64,000 bases of DNA from DATBIS01 sp036556805 (GTDB lineage: Bacteria; Actinomycetota; UBA4738; HRBIN12): assembly GCA_036556805.1 (NCBI GenBank), contig DATBIS010000116.1, forward strand, positions 11,088 to 75,087. Direction: 5' to 3'. The position numbers were made by a program, and so were the translations under genes. Positions 14,953 to 23,507 of this stretch are shown in pieces. Positions within the stretch are counted from its first letter, which is position 1. The number at the start of each line of letters is the position of its first letter. The notes under the pieces were generated by a model. It had not been told where the DNA came from. It was given only the letters and a program-made list of their open reading frames with translations, and ran no database searches.

Positions 14953-16285
14953 CCTCCAGGAGCTTTGCGCGGCAGCGGTTGCCGGGGCCCGTCCCGGGGA
15001 GGCGCTGGAGGCGTTCGCCGAGGAGTCCCGGCGCACCGAGGTGAGGGCGCGCAAAGGCGCGGTCGAAGGGCTCACGTTCAGCGAGTCGCGAGGGGTCGGC
15101 GTGCGCGTGATCGCCGACGGCCGCGTCGGCTTCGCGTGGGCCGCCGATCCGTCGCCGGATGAGGTTGCGACGGCCGTCGAGCGCGCGCGAGAGAACGCCG
15201 GGTTCGGGGAGCCCGACGAGTTCAACGCGCTGCCCGAATCCGCGCCGGCCGAGCCCATCGACGCGCTGTACCGATCCGAGCAGGCCGCGATGTCGCTCGA
15301 CCGCAAGGTCGACCTCGCGCTCGGGCTCGAGCGGCGCGCGACCGGCACGGACCCCCGCGTCACGAAGTGCGACGACGTCGTGTACGGCGACGCGGCTTCG
15401 CGGATCGCGATCGGCTCGACGCTCGGCATCGAGGCCTCGTACGAGCGCACCGACACGTGGTGCGTCGTGGTGGCGCTCGCGGTCGAGAACGGTGAGACGC
15501 AGACCGGATTCTCCTACCGCATCGGCCGCGAGCTCGGAGAGCTCGATTGGGAGGCCGTGTCCGACGAGGCCGTCGAACGCGCGACCGCGATGCTCGGCGC
15601 CACGAAGCCCTCGTCGGGCAAGGTGCCGGTCGTGCTCGACCCGTTCGCGGGCTCGTCGTTTCTCGGGGTGCTCGCGGGAGCGCTCTCGGCCGAGGCGGTG
15701 CAGAAGGGGCGTTCGCTCTTCGCCGAGCTCGCCGGCGAGAAGGTGGGCTCGGGCGCGTTCACGCTCGTGGACGACGGGCGCGAGCTCGCCGGACCCGCCG
15801 CGGCGCCGTTCGACGACGAGGGCGTCCCGACGCGCCGCACCGAGCTCGTGACGGCCGGCGTCCTCAACGGCTTCCTGCACGACACGTACACCGCGCGCCG
15901 TGGCGGGACGACCTCGACCGGGAACGCCTCCCGGGGCGGGTACCGCACCTCGCCGGGCGTCGGGACGACGAACTTCTCGGTGGCACCGGGAACGTCGACG
16001 CCGCTCGAGCTGCTCGCGCGCGCAGAGGGCGGTGTGCTCGTGAACGACGTGAGCGGTGTCCACTCCGGGGCGAACCCGATCAGCGGGCACTTCTCGGTGG
16101 GGGCCACGGGGTGGCGGATCGGCCCGGGCGGCGAGCGGGGGGAACCGCTGCGTGAGATGACGATCGCCTCCACGATCCCCGAGATGCTTGCGGGCGTCGT
16201 CGCGGTGGGGAACGACCTTCGGTTCTTCTCGTCCGTGGGCGTGCCGACGCTCCTCATCGGCGAGATGACCGTCGCCGGCGTCTGA
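14945..16285 (+). CDS. tldE: TldE/PmbA subunit of TldD/TldE protease
   Basis: 446 aa. N-terminal 'TEVRARKGAVEGLTFSESRG' and C-terminal 'GASGG'-type region 'GVHSGANPISGHFSVGATGW' match PmbA/TldE. The HExxxH motif of the partner is absent, as expected for the non-catalytic subunit. ATG lies inside the last codons of tldD (8-nt overlap), so the two subunits are translated together. Confidence 0.92.
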   Translation: MADLQELCAAAVAGARPGEALEAFAEESRRTEVRARKGAVEGLTFSESRGVGVRVIADGRVGFAWAADPSPDEVATAVERARENAGFGEPDEFNALPESAPAEPIDALYRSEQAAMSLDRKVDLALGLERRATGTDPRVTKCDDVVYGDAASRIAIGSTLGIEASYERTDTWCVVVALAVENGETQTGFSYRIGRELGELDWEAVSDEAVERATAMLGATKPSSGKVPVVLDPFAGSSFLGVLAGALSAEAVQKGRSLFAELAGEKVGSGAFTLVDDGRELAGPAAAPFDDEGVPTRRTELVTAGVLNGFLHDTYTARRGGTTSTGNASRGGYRTSPGVGTTNFSVAPGTSTPLELLARAEGGVLVNDVSGVHSGANPISGHFSVGATGWRIGPGGERGEPLREMTIASTIPEMLAGVVAVGNDLRFFSSVGVPTLLIGEMTVAGV

Positions 16286-16364
16286 CCACCCGCCCGGCCC
16301 GTTCACCGTATCGAAAGGTGGCTTCGGGTACCGTCGCGCCACGATCCTGATTCTTGGAGCGTGC

Positions 16365-16919
16365 ATGCGAGGATGGCTGAGGGAGCATCGGCGAGCGACC
16401 GTCGGGTTCGCGGGCGTCGCGATCGCGCTCGCGGCCTTCGGCGTGCTCTGGTTCGGACCCCAGTACCTCTTCATCGATCACACGGTGAGCGAGGCGCTCC
16501 CGTCGGTGGCCGAACCGGAGGGCTCCTCCACCGGACCGGGATCCGAGAGCTCTCCCGACCCGCCAGCGGCCGAAGCGACGGTGGTGGCGCGGGGCGAGCT
16601 TCGATCACTGGAACACGAGTCCTCGGGGACGGCCCTCATCATCGAGCTTCCCGATGGCTCGCGGTTCCTGCGGCTGGAGGACCTCGAGACATCGAACGGT
16701 CCCGACCTCCGGGTCATCGTCTCTGACCAGGCCGTGAGCGACGAGTGGCGGATCTGGGACGACGGCAGCTACTTCGATCTCGGGCCGTTGAAGGGCAACA
16801 TCGGGAGTTCGAACTACGCGATCCCCAGCGACGTCGAGCTCTCCCGGTTCCGGACCGCGGTGGTGTGGTGTCGCCGATTCTCGGTCGGGTTCGCGGTCGC
16901 GCCGCTCGACGCGGCCTGA
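16365..16919 (+). CDS. DM13-domain protein, membrane anchored
   Basis: 184 aa. One N-terminal TM helix ('ATVGFAGVAIALAAFGVLWF'), a Ser/Pro-rich linker, then a DM13 domain (about 75-180): 'GELRSLEHESSGTALIIEL', 'GPDLRVIVSD', 'LGPLKGNIGSSNYAIP', and the conserved Cys in 'VVWCRRFSVGFAVAPL'. DM13 is proposed to be a redox or haem/Cys-based electron-transfer domain outside the cell. It converges on the gene for a membrane-anchored molybdoenzyme, with which it could share a redox role (inference). ATG with GGAG 6 nt upstream. Confidence 0.85.
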   Translation: MRGWLREHRRATVGFAGVAIALAAFGVLWFGPQYLFIDHTVSEALPSVAEPEGSSTGPGSESSPDPPAAEATVVARGELRSLEHESSGTALIIELPDGSRFLRLEDLETSNGPDLRVIVSDQAVSDEWRIWDDGSYFDLGPLKGNIGSSNYAIPSDVELSRFRTAVVWCRRFSVGFAVAPLDAA

Positions 16920-16989
16920 GATCTCACGCGTGGGCGGTGGTTCGACGGCGAGCCGCGATCACGGCGCGAGCGCGCCCGCTTCCAGCGTC

Positions 16990-18579
16990 CTAGCCCGCCA
17001 CGTGCACGGTGATCGTGTGCAGGCCGGTCGCCCCATCGGGGAACGGCGCGTGGTGAACCTCGCTTTGGGTTACGCCGTTGCGGTCCGTCGCTCGCACGCT
17101 CAGCTCGTGGTCGCCCGCCGTCGCGCGCCACCGGTAGACCCACTGGCGCCACGTGTCGATCGTGTCCTGGGCGCTGAGGTCGGCCTGCGTCCAGTCGCCG
17201 TCGTCGATCCTGACTTCCACGCGCTGGATCCCCGTGTGCTGCGCCCAGGCAACTCCGCCGATCGGGACATCGCCGGCGCGAACCGTGGCGAGCAGACGCG
17301 GCGTGTCGATGCGCGACATCGTCTTGATGGGTCCTCGTTGTGCCCACCCACGCTCGATCCAGTACGCGTCGAACGCGTTGAACGTGGTGAGCGTCATGTC
17401 GGTGATCCACTTCATCGCCGACACGTAGCCGTAGAGGCCCGGCACGATCATGCGCACGGGGAAGCCGTGGTCGATCGGGAGGGGCTCGCCGTTCATCGCG
17501 ACCGCGAGCATCGCGTCCCTGCCGTCCAGGACGACCGCCGTCGGCGTGCCGATCGTGAAGCCGTCGACCGACCGCGTCACGATCTGATCCGCGCCGGTCT
17601 GGACGCCCGCTTCCTCGAGCAAGTCCTTGAGCGGGGCGCCGATCCAGCGCGCGTTGCCCGCGTAGTGGCCGCCGACCGGGTTCGAGACGCACGTGAGCGT
17701 GACGTCGCGCTCGATGAGCGGGCGCGCGAGGAGCTGGGCGTAGTCGAGCGAGATCTCGCGGTCGACCATCCCGTGGATGCGCAGACGCCAGTCCTCGGCC
17801 ATGAGGGATGGCGCCAGCAGCGCCGTGTCCACACGGTAGAAGCTCGCGTTCGGGGTGAAGAACGGGCTCACGCCGCGAACATCGAGGTCGACGCCGGCGG
17901 GCGTGGTCGCCGGGCTCGCGGGGGCGGGGATGCGCACGGCCGCCCGGGACTCGTCGGCGCGGAACCTGCGCGAGACCAGGCCGCCGAGGCCGCCCGCGGC
18001 GGCGGCCAGCGCGGTGAGCCCGGCCGCCGATAGCAGGAACCGCCGCCGATCCAGGCCGCCCGGCGTCTCCGGCTCGACGGGGCGGGGACTCTTCTTCGGA
18101 GATCGGTTGAGCAGAAGGAGCGCGCCTGCACCCGCCGCTGCGCCCAGGATCACCGGGAGCGCGTCGACCGGCCGAGCCGCCGGACGCGATATCGCGGCCG
18201 CGACGCCGAGAGCGCCGAACGCGGCCAGACCAAAGAGGCCGATCGCGATTCGGCGGGTCGAGGCGATCCCGAGCACAACGCAGATCCCCGTGAGCACGAT
18301 GCCCATCCCCCACAGCAGCGCCGATTTGTCGTTCTCCCCGAACGTGCGGATCGCGAAGCTCTTCAGCCATTCGGGTGTCGCGTCGATCGCTGTCTGCCCG
18401 ACGGCCACGAACGGGGTGGCCTCGGGATCGACCAGGCCCGCGACGAGGTGCGCGACGCCGATCGCGACCGCGCCGGTCACGAGGCCGATCGCGGTCCCTC
18501 GGGCGCCCCGGGGCTCGTCGCCGGCGGGCTCGGCCCTCACGGTCGTGGATCCCTTCCGGAGGTCTTCGTGGGTAGCCAT
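16990..18579 (-). CDS. Membrane-anchored sulfite-oxidase-family molybdopterin oxidoreductase
   Basis: 529 aa. Four N-terminal hydrophobic segments (about 28-50, 88-107, 111-130, 140-157), then a twin-arginine-like stretch 'DRRRFLLSAAGLTALAAAAGG' (177-197). The catalytic domain (about 230-410) has the Mo-ligating Cys297 in 'DVTLTCVSNPVGG', followed by 'ARWIGAPLKDLL' and 'HGFPVRMIVPGLYG'. A C-terminal Ig-like Mo-oxidoreductase dimerisation domain (about 425-525) follows. It is anchored at the outer face of the membrane; substrate unknown (sulfite or methionine sulfoxide-type possible). Moco supply fits with moaC/moeA in this window. Confidence 0.9.
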   Translation of the reverse strand: MATHEDLRKGSTTVRAEPAGDEPRGARGTAIGLVTGAVAIGVAHLVAGLVDPEATPFVAVGQTAIDATPEWLKSFAIRTFGENDKSALLWGMGIVLTGICVVLGIASTRRIAIGLFGLAAFGALGVAAAISRPAARPVDALPVILGAAAGAGALLLLNRSPKKSPRPVEPETPGGLDRRRFLLSAAGLTALAAAAGGLGGLVSRRFRADESRAAVRIPAPASPATTPAGVDLDVRGVSPFFTPNASFYRVDTALLAPSLMAEDWRLRIHGMVDREISLDYAQLLARPLIERDVTLTCVSNPVGGHYAGNARWIGAPLKDLLEEAGVQTGADQIVTRSVDGFTIGTPTAVVLDGRDAMLAVAMNGEPLPIDHGFPVRMIVPGLYGYVSAMKWITDMTLTTFNAFDAYWIERGWAQRGPIKTMSRIDTPRLLATVRAGDVPIGGVAWAQHTGIQRVEVRIDDGDWTQADLSAQDTIDTWRQWVYRWRATAGDHELSVRATDRNGVTQSEVHHAPFPDGATGLHTITVHVAG

Positions 18580-18662
18580 CTCGATGATGGTGCGAGATCG
18601 ATCCTTGCAGAATGCTTACGCGAAGCTCCTTCCAGTTTCGCGCAGGTTCGCCGAAAGCGTCG

Positions 18663-19502
18663 TCAGATCGTGGCGGAGCGCACGCCGGTCGCGATCACCA
18701 CGAGGACCACCGCGGCGACCGCCAGCCGGTAGAGCATGAAGAAGCGATAGTCGTGCCGGCGGAGATACGTCAGCAACCCCCAGATCACGACGAAGCCGCT
18801 GACCGCCGACGACACGAACCCCCAGAAGAACTCTGGCCCGTAGCCGCCGAAGCCGCTGCGCGCGACGTCGAGGCCCTTGAACAGACCCGCGCCCGCGATG
18901 ATCGGCATCGCGAGCAGGAACGAGAAGCGGGCGGCGGCCTCGCGATCCAGCCCGATCCACCGGCCGACCGTCATCGTGATGCCGGAGCGGGACACGCCCG
19001 GCTGGAGCGCGAGCGCTTGTGCCACTCCCAAGACGATCCCTCGCTGCGGGGTGACGTCGTCGAAATGCATCGACTCCGCCGAGCGACGGTCCACGACGTA
19101 CAGGACCACGCCGAAGACCGCGAGCATGACGGCGATCAGCCAGGGTTCCCCCAGGTGCTCCTGGATGACGTCTTCGAACACCGCCCCGGCGAGCGCTCCG
19201 GGGATCGTGCCGAGCACGAGCGCCCAGGCGATCCGCTGATCGGCGTTCTCGATCCGGCGGGCCCCGATCGAGTCGATCCACGCTCGCAGGTAGCGCCACA
19301 CGTCGCGCCGGAAATACACGAGCGCGCCCACGAGCGTCCCGACGTGCAGCGCCACGTCGAACGTCTTGTTGAGGTTGGGGTCGTCGAGGATGTGCCAGCC
19401 GAACAGCCAGGGCACGAGGATGAGGTGACCGGAGCTCGAGACCGGCGCGAACTCGGTGGCGCCCTGCGTGAGGCCGAGCACGATCGCCTGCAGGATGCTC
19501 AG
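18663..19502 (-). CDS. uppP: Undecaprenyl-diphosphatase UppP (BacA), probable CTG start
   Basis: 279 aa. Signatures 'GLTQGATEFAPVSSSGHLIL' (catalytic E-x3-P-x-SSSxH) and 'QALALQPGVSRSGITMT' (second catalytic region), plus eight hydrophobic segments. It recycles undecaprenyl-PP to the lipid carrier phosphate for wall synthesis. The first ATG/GTG/TTG in frame is GTG 19481 and would cut the first helix just before the active site; the expected start 'SILQAIVLGLTQG' begins at a CTG (19502-19500) preceded by AAAGGA 6 nt upstream. I take CTG as the start. Confidence 0.92.
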   Translation of the reverse strand: MSILQAIVLGLTQGATEFAPVSSSGHLILVPWLFGWHILDDPNLNKTFDVALHVGTLVGALVYFRRDVWRYLRAWIDSIGARRIENADQRIAWALVLGTIPGALAGAVFEDVIQEHLGEPWLIAVMLAVFGVVLYVVDRRSAESMHFDDVTPQRGIVLGVAQALALQPGVSRSGITMTVGRWIGLDREAAARFSFLLAMPIIAGAGLFKGLDVARSGFGGYGPEFFWGFVSSAVSGFVVIWGLLTYLRRHDYRFFMLYRLAVAAVVLVVIATGVRSATI

Positions 19503-19573
19503 CGACGGTCCTTTCGGGTCGGAGGCCCGCCGATGGTAGCGTGCGGCGGTCGAGCGGAGCCGGAAGGAGTCCC

Positions 19574-20443
19574 GTGAGCTGGTTCGTGACCCGGACGCTC
19601 GGCCCCGGCGTGCATCTCGTCGCCGAGCCGTTCCACGTGAACTCCTTCGTCGTGGAGGGGAACGACGCGCGCGTGCACCTCGACACGGGCCTCGGCGTCG
19701 CGAACATCCGCGAGGCCGGCGACCGGCTGTCGGATCGCGCTCCGAGGGTCGCGAACACCCACCATCACTTCGACCACGTCGGCGGCAACGCCCTGTTCGA
19801 CGAGGTCGAGATCCACGAGCTGGGAGCCGACCTCATCGCGGAGGGCGTCGAGCGCGCCACGCTCGACGGGTATCTCGGGTGGGCCCGCGGCATGCTCGAG
19901 GCGTGGTCGACGTACCGCGCGCTCGACGAGGACTTCTTCGCGCTCACCGACGACGTGAGCACGCTGCAGCCGTGGCCGGATGGGTTCGACCCCGACGTCT
20001 GGTCGATCGCCCCCTCGAAGGCCACCCGCACGCTGGTCGACGGCGACGTCGTCGACCTGGGCGGCCGGCGCCTCCGCGTCATGCACACGCCGGGGCACAC
20101 GACCGACTCGGTGTGCTTCCTCGACGAGGCCGACGGGTTCCTCTTCGCGGGCGACACGGTGAACTCGGGACCGATCCTCCTCACCGACCCGTCGGCGGAC
20201 CTGGAGGACTTCGCGCGGTCGACGCGGCGGCTCGCCGACGAGGTCGCCTCGAGCGTGAGGGTGGTGTGCATGGCGCACGGCGCGCGGTTCTCCGCGGAGC
20301 CCGGCTACCTGCGCGAGGTCGCCGAGGGCGCCGAGGCCGCGGTCGAGGGGAGCGTGCCGTTCGTGCTCGAGGAGAACGCCTACTCCGGGAGCGCGCGCAT
20401 CGCCCGCTTCGAGCGATTCGCGATCGTGATGCCGCCCGGCTAG
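19574..20443 (+). CDS. MBL-fold metallo-hydrolase
   Basis: 289 aa. Metallo-beta-lactamase fold with 'THHHFDHVGGN' (HxHxDH-type, His-His-His-x-x-Asp-His), metal ligand His in 'MHTPGHTTDSVCF', and Asp in 'LFAGDTVNSGP'. GTG 19574 is chosen because GGAAGGAG lies 4 nt upstream; the GTG at 19541 lacks an SD. Substrate cannot be told; the fold covers thioesterases, glyoxalase II-like and lactonase-like enzymes. Divergent from uppP and convergent with cpaB (4-nt overlap of stops). Confidence 0.85.
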   Translation: MSWFVTRTLGPGVHLVAEPFHVNSFVVEGNDARVHLDTGLGVANIREAGDRLSDRAPRVANTHHHFDHVGGNALFDEVEIHELGADLIAEGVERATLDGYLGWARGMLEAWSTYRALDEDFFALTDDVSTLQPWPDGFDPDVWSIAPSKATRTLVDGDVVDLGGRRLRVMHTPGHTTDSVCFLDEADGFLFAGDTVNSGPILLTDPSADLEDFARSTRRLADEVASSVRVVCMAHGARFSAEPGYLREVAEGAEAAVEGSVPFVLEENAYSGSARIARFERFAIVMPPG

Positions 20444-21105
20444 GCGCTCCCGCTGGGCGCACCCTCGATCACGACGGTGATCTCGCCGAACGCCTGCGCG
20501 TACGCGAGACGTTCGGCTACGTCGGGCGCGACGAGCAGCACGAGGTGAGGCCCATCGCCCTCGCTCGAACCGTCGAGGCCGCCGGACGCGGAGGGCTGGA
20601 GGAGCAGCAGCACCTCGAGCGCGGTGGCGACGGTCTCGGTATGCGGATGGCCGCCGCCGAACGTGACGAGGACGTCGACGCGGTCTCCGGCGCGCACGGC
20701 GCCGCGCGGCACCGTCGTGTCGATCGCGAACGCGCGAAGCCCCGGTGGTACGAGTGCGGCGATCGGCCCGACGCGCTCGGACGAGACCCGGGTTCGCGTG
20801 ACCGGTTCGCCCGACGCGAGGTCGGCGACGGCGATCCGGCCCGCGACGTCTCCGGGAGCGGCGAACGCGCCGGGCGGCGCGAAGGTCGAAGGCATCGACC
20901 GAACCTCGAGCGCGGCTTCGCCGATCGTGGCTCCTCTCGGCACGTCGGCGGTCGCCACGACGACCGGGACGTCGGGACCCAGTGGGGGGTGCTCGGCCTC
21001 GAGCCGTGCCGCGTAGCCCCGGGCGAGCGCGAGGGCAGCGAGCGCGCACACGACCGCGAGCGCGGCGTACACCTTCGCGACCGTCGGCCACTTCCTGCGG
21101 AGCAT
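20440..21105 (-). CDS. Flp pilus assembly protein CpaB/RcpC-like
   Basis: 221 aa. One N-terminal TM helix ('AALAVVCALAALALARGYAA'), then a SAF-type domain 'VPVVVATADVPRGATIGEAAL' and a CpaB-type domain 'GLRAFAIDTTVPRGAVRAGDRVDVLVTF'. It normally acts in the periplasmic/outer part of Tad/Flp pilus assembly. No other tad/flp genes are in the window, so it is an orphan copy here or used by an unlinked system. TAGCGT ends 7 nt before the ATG (leaderless). Confidence 0.8.
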   Translation of the reverse strand: MLRRKWPTVAKVYAALAVVCALAALALARGYAARLEAEHPPLGPDVPVVVATADVPRGATIGEAALEVRSMPSTFAPPGAFAAPGDVAGRIAVADLASGEPVTRTRVSSERVGPIAALVPPGLRAFAIDTTVPRGAVRAGDRVDVLVTFGGGHPHTETVATALEVLLLLQPSASGGLDGSSEGDGPHLVLLVAPDVAERLAYAQAFGEITVVIEGAPSGSA

Positions 21106-21167
21106 CGCGGGGACGCTACGCGACCCGCCGCTGCATCGCAGTGCGTCGCGTCACACGACCCGAGCGA

Positions 21168-21350
21168 TCATTCCACGACGCGCGGGCGCTTCCGCTCGGC
21201 GAGGGGCATCGAGCGGACGCGGAACTCCTCCAGGGCCTCGCCTCCCACGATCATCCGCACGGACTCGCGGATGCGCTCGCCGACCTGCGCGACGTCCCCG
21301 TGCCAGACGAAGCGCAGTTCCACCTGGACCAGCTGACGGTCTTCGCTCAT
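21168..21350 (-). CDS. Small hypothetical protein next to mtnP
   Basis: 60 aa, no known domain. 'QLVQVELRFVWHGDVAQVGE' and 'ESVRMIVGGEALEEFRVRSM' look like two beta-alpha units. Support comes from TATCAT ending exactly 6 nt before the ATG, the leaderless arrangement. It lies 28 bp downstream of mtnP on the same strand. Confidence 0.5.
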   Translation of the reverse strand: MSEDRQLVQVELRFVWHGDVAQVGERIRESVRMIVGGEALEEFRVRSMPLAERKRPRVVE

Positions 21351-21356
21351 CGGTCG

Positions 21357-21362
21357 ATGATA
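21357..21362 (-). promoter_or_regulatory. Leaderless -10 (TATCAT) of the 60-aa gene
   Basis: On the minus strand TATCAT (21362-21357) is followed by 6 nt and ATG 21350. Confidence 0.45.
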
Positions 21363-21378
21363 CGGGCCGCGGCCTCCG

Positions 21379-22176
21379 CTACTCGGGCTCGATCCTTGCG
21401 CCCGACAGCGCGGTCGGGCACGGGCAGTCGCGCTCCTTCGGCAGCGCGGGGATCACCGCGAAGAGCAGGTCGCGCAGCTTCTCGTTGTTCTCGGCGAACA
21501 CGCGGATGACCTCCTCGTGCGTCACCGGCGGCACCCCCTCGACGCCGACGTCGTAGTCGGTGATCAGCGAGATGTTCGCGTAGCAGAGCTCCAGCTCGCG
21601 CGCGAGCAGCGCCTCGGGGTACTGGGTCATGTTGATGACCTCCCACCCCGCCGCCGCGAACCACGTCGACTCGGCTCGCGTGGAGAAGCGCGGCCCCTCG
21701 ATCACCACCACCGTGCCACGGTCGTGCATCGGGATGCCCAACCGATGTCCGGCCGAAATCGCCTCGGCGCGCATCGTGGGGCAGTACGGGTCGGCGAACG
21801 AGATGTGCGTGGTGACGGGACCGTCGTAGAACGTGTTCGGCCGGTCCCGCGTGCGGTCGACGAGCTGATCGCACACGACGAAGTCGCCGGGCTTCACGTC
21901 GGGCTGGAGCGATCCGCACGCGTTGGGGCCGAGCACCCGTTCGACGCCGAGCTCCTTCATCGCCCAGAGGTTCGCGCGGTAGGGGATGCGATGAGGCGGA
22001 AACTCGTGCTGCAGGCCGTGCCGGGGGATGAAGGCCACCCTTCGCCCGCCCACGTCGCCGATCACCGGCGGTGCGCTGGGGCGACCGTACGGCGTGTCGA
22101 CCTCGACCGTTTCGGTGGCGTCGAGGAAGGCGTAGAAGCCGGAGCCGCCGAAGACGCCGATCTCGGCCGACGTCAT
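21379..22176 (-). CDS. mtnP: S-methyl-5'-thioadenosine phosphorylase
   Basis: 265 aa. 'IGVFGGSGFYAFLDATETVE' (phosphate-binding GGSG), 'FIPRHGLQHEFPPHRIPYRA' and 'MTQYPEALLARELELCYANI' are diagnostic of the MTAP branch of the PNP/MTAP phosphorylases. It releases adenine and methylthioribose-1-P from methylthioadenosine. The ATG overlaps the stop of the upstream FmdB-type gene (ATGA), so both are co-translated. Confidence 0.92.
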   Translation of the reverse strand: MTSAEIGVFGGSGFYAFLDATETVEVDTPYGRPSAPPVIGDVGGRRVAFIPRHGLQHEFPPHRIPYRANLWAMKELGVERVLGPNACGSLQPDVKPGDFVVCDQLVDRTRDRPNTFYDGPVTTHISFADPYCPTMRAEAISAGHRLGIPMHDRGTVVVIEGPRFSTRAESTWFAAAGWEVINMTQYPEALLARELELCYANISLITDYDVGVEGVPPVTHEEVIRVFAENNEKLRDLLFAVIPALPKERDCPCPTALSGARIEPE

Positions 22177-22529
22177 GCGGACGAAGGCTCCTTCTTGGGA
22201 CTCGACGGCTTCCCCGAGTCGGAGGAGGCCTTCTCGGAGCCCGAAGACGCCGGTGTGTCCGAGGACGTCGATGCCCCCGCATCGTTCTTCTTCGCGTCGG
22301 CCTTCTTCTCGCTCTTCGTGTCGGTCTTCTCCGAAGATTCCGAGGCCTTGCGCTTGCCGTGATCCGTCGCATAGAACCCCGAGCCCTTGAACGAGATCGC
22401 CGGCGCGGCGAACACCTTGCGGAGCTCACCGCCGCACACGTCGCAGATCGTGAGCGGCTCATCGCGCATCGACTGCACGATCTCGAATCCGTGCCCGCAG
22501 TTCCGACACACGTATTCGTACGTGGGCAT
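22173..22529 (-). CDS. FmdB-family zinc-ribbon protein
   Basis: 118 aa from ATG 22529. N-terminus 'MPTYEYVCRNCGHGFE' with a second pair 'CDVCGGEL' forms the FmdB/CxxC_CXXC_SSSS zinc ribbon, followed by 'ISFKGSGFYATDHGK'. The last 50 residues are a Ser/Lys/Asp-rich disordered tail ('SEKTDTKSEKKADAKKND'). The zinc-ribbon family is tied to regulation (FmdB) but unproven here. TATACT ends 9 nt before the ATG; the frame upstream of 22529 is shadow sequence of galU. Confidence 0.88.
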   Translation of the reverse strand: MPTYEYVCRNCGHGFEIVQSMRDEPLTICDVCGGELRKVFAAPAISFKGSGFYATDHGKRKASESSEKTDTKSEKKADAKKNDAGASTSSDTPASSGSEKASSDSGKPSSPKKEPSSA

Positions 22530-22580
22530 GACGCGGGCAGTATAGGCGGGGCCTCGTGGCGCCCCTGCGCAAGGCTCACG

Positions 22581-22604
22581 TAGACTCGCGTCCCGATCCG
22601 GAGG
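22581..22604 (+). promoter_or_regulatory. galU -10 (TAGACT) and Shine-Dalgarno (GGAGG)
   Basis: TAGACT at 22581-22586, then GGAGG at 22600-22604. GGAGG is 7 nt from GTG 22612 but only 1 nt from GTG 22606, which decides for the second GTG as start. Confidence 0.5.
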
Positions 22605-22611
22605 GGTGACG

Positions 22612-23490
22612 GTGAAGGTCAAGAAGGCGGTGATTCCTGCTGCGGGCCTCGGCACGCGGTTCCTGCCCGCCACGAAGGCGCAGCCGAAGGAGATGGTGCC
22701 GGTTCTCGACAAGCCGGCGATCCAGTACGTCGTCGAGGAGGCGGTGCGCGCGGGGCTCGACGACATCCTCATCGTCTCGGGGCGGGGCAAGCGGGCGATC
22801 GAGGATCACTTCGACCGGGCGGTCGAGCTCGAGGCGTTCCTCGAGTCCAAGGGCAAGCTCGACGAGCTCGCGGACGTCCGGGCGATCTCCGAGCTCGCGA
22901 CCGTGCACTCCGTGCGACAGAAGGAGCCGCTCGGCCTCGGCCACGCGGTCGCGGTCGCCGAGCCGCACGTCGGGGACGAGCCGTTCGCGGTGCTCCTGCC
23001 CGACGACCTCATCGTGGCGTCGATGCCGCTGCTCGAGGAGATGCTCAAGGTGCACGAGCGGTACGGGCGCAGCGTCATCGCCGTGCAGGAGGTCGCGCGC
23101 GACGAGATCTCGCTGTACGGCGCGATCCAGCCCGAGCCGATGGAGGACGACCTCGTGCGCGTGGTGTCGATCGTCGAGAAGCCCGATCCCGACGAGGCGC
23201 CGTCGAACCTCGCCGCGACCGGCCGGTACGTGTTCACGCCCGAGATCTTCGAGGCGCTGCGCGAGACGAAACCCGGCCGAGGGGGCGAGATCCAGCTCAC
23301 CGACGCGATCAACATGCTCGCCCAAGAGCAGGCGGTGTACGCGTACGTCCTCGACCACGGCCGCTACGACGTGGGGAACAAGCTCGACTACCTCAAGGCG
23401 ACCGTCGAGCTCGCGATCGAACGCGAGGACCTGGGGCCGGAGTTCCGCCGCTTCCTCGCCGACCTCGTGCAACGGAAGAAGCTCCTGTAG
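22612..23490 (+). CDS. galU: UTP-glucose-1-phosphate uridylyltransferase
   Basis: 292 aa. Nucleotide-binding 'AVIPAAGLGTRFLPATKAQP', 'KEMVPVLDKPAIQYVVEEA', 'LLPDDLIV' and 'YDVGNKLDYLKATVELAI' are typical GalU. Makes UDP-glucose for glycans and glycolipids. The start at GTG 22612 is set by GGAGG spacing. It stands directly upstream of moeA/glp, an order also known in corynebacteria and other actinomycetes. Confidence 0.94.
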   Translation: MKVKKAVIPAAGLGTRFLPATKAQPKEMVPVLDKPAIQYVVEEAVRAGLDDILIVSGRGKRAIEDHFDRAVELEAFLESKGKLDELADVRAISELATVHSVRQKEPLGLGHAVAVAEPHVGDEPFAVLLPDDLIVASMPLLEEMLKVHERYGRSVIAVQEVARDEISLYGAIQPEPMEDDLVRVVSIVEKPDPDEAPSNLAATGRYVFTPEIFEALRETKPGRGGEIQLTDAINMLAQEQAVYAYVLDHGRYDVGNKLDYLKATVELAIEREDLGPEFRRFLADLVQRKKLL

Positions 23491-23495
23491 CCCAC

Positions 23496-23501
23496 TAGAC
23501 T
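23496..23501 (+). promoter_or_regulatory. Leaderless -10 (TAGACT) of moeA/glp
   Basis: TAGACT is followed by exactly 6 nt and ATG 23508; no SD. moeA/glp may therefore be transcribed on its own as well as from the galU promoter. Confidence 0.5.
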
Positions 23502-23507
23502 GCCCCG

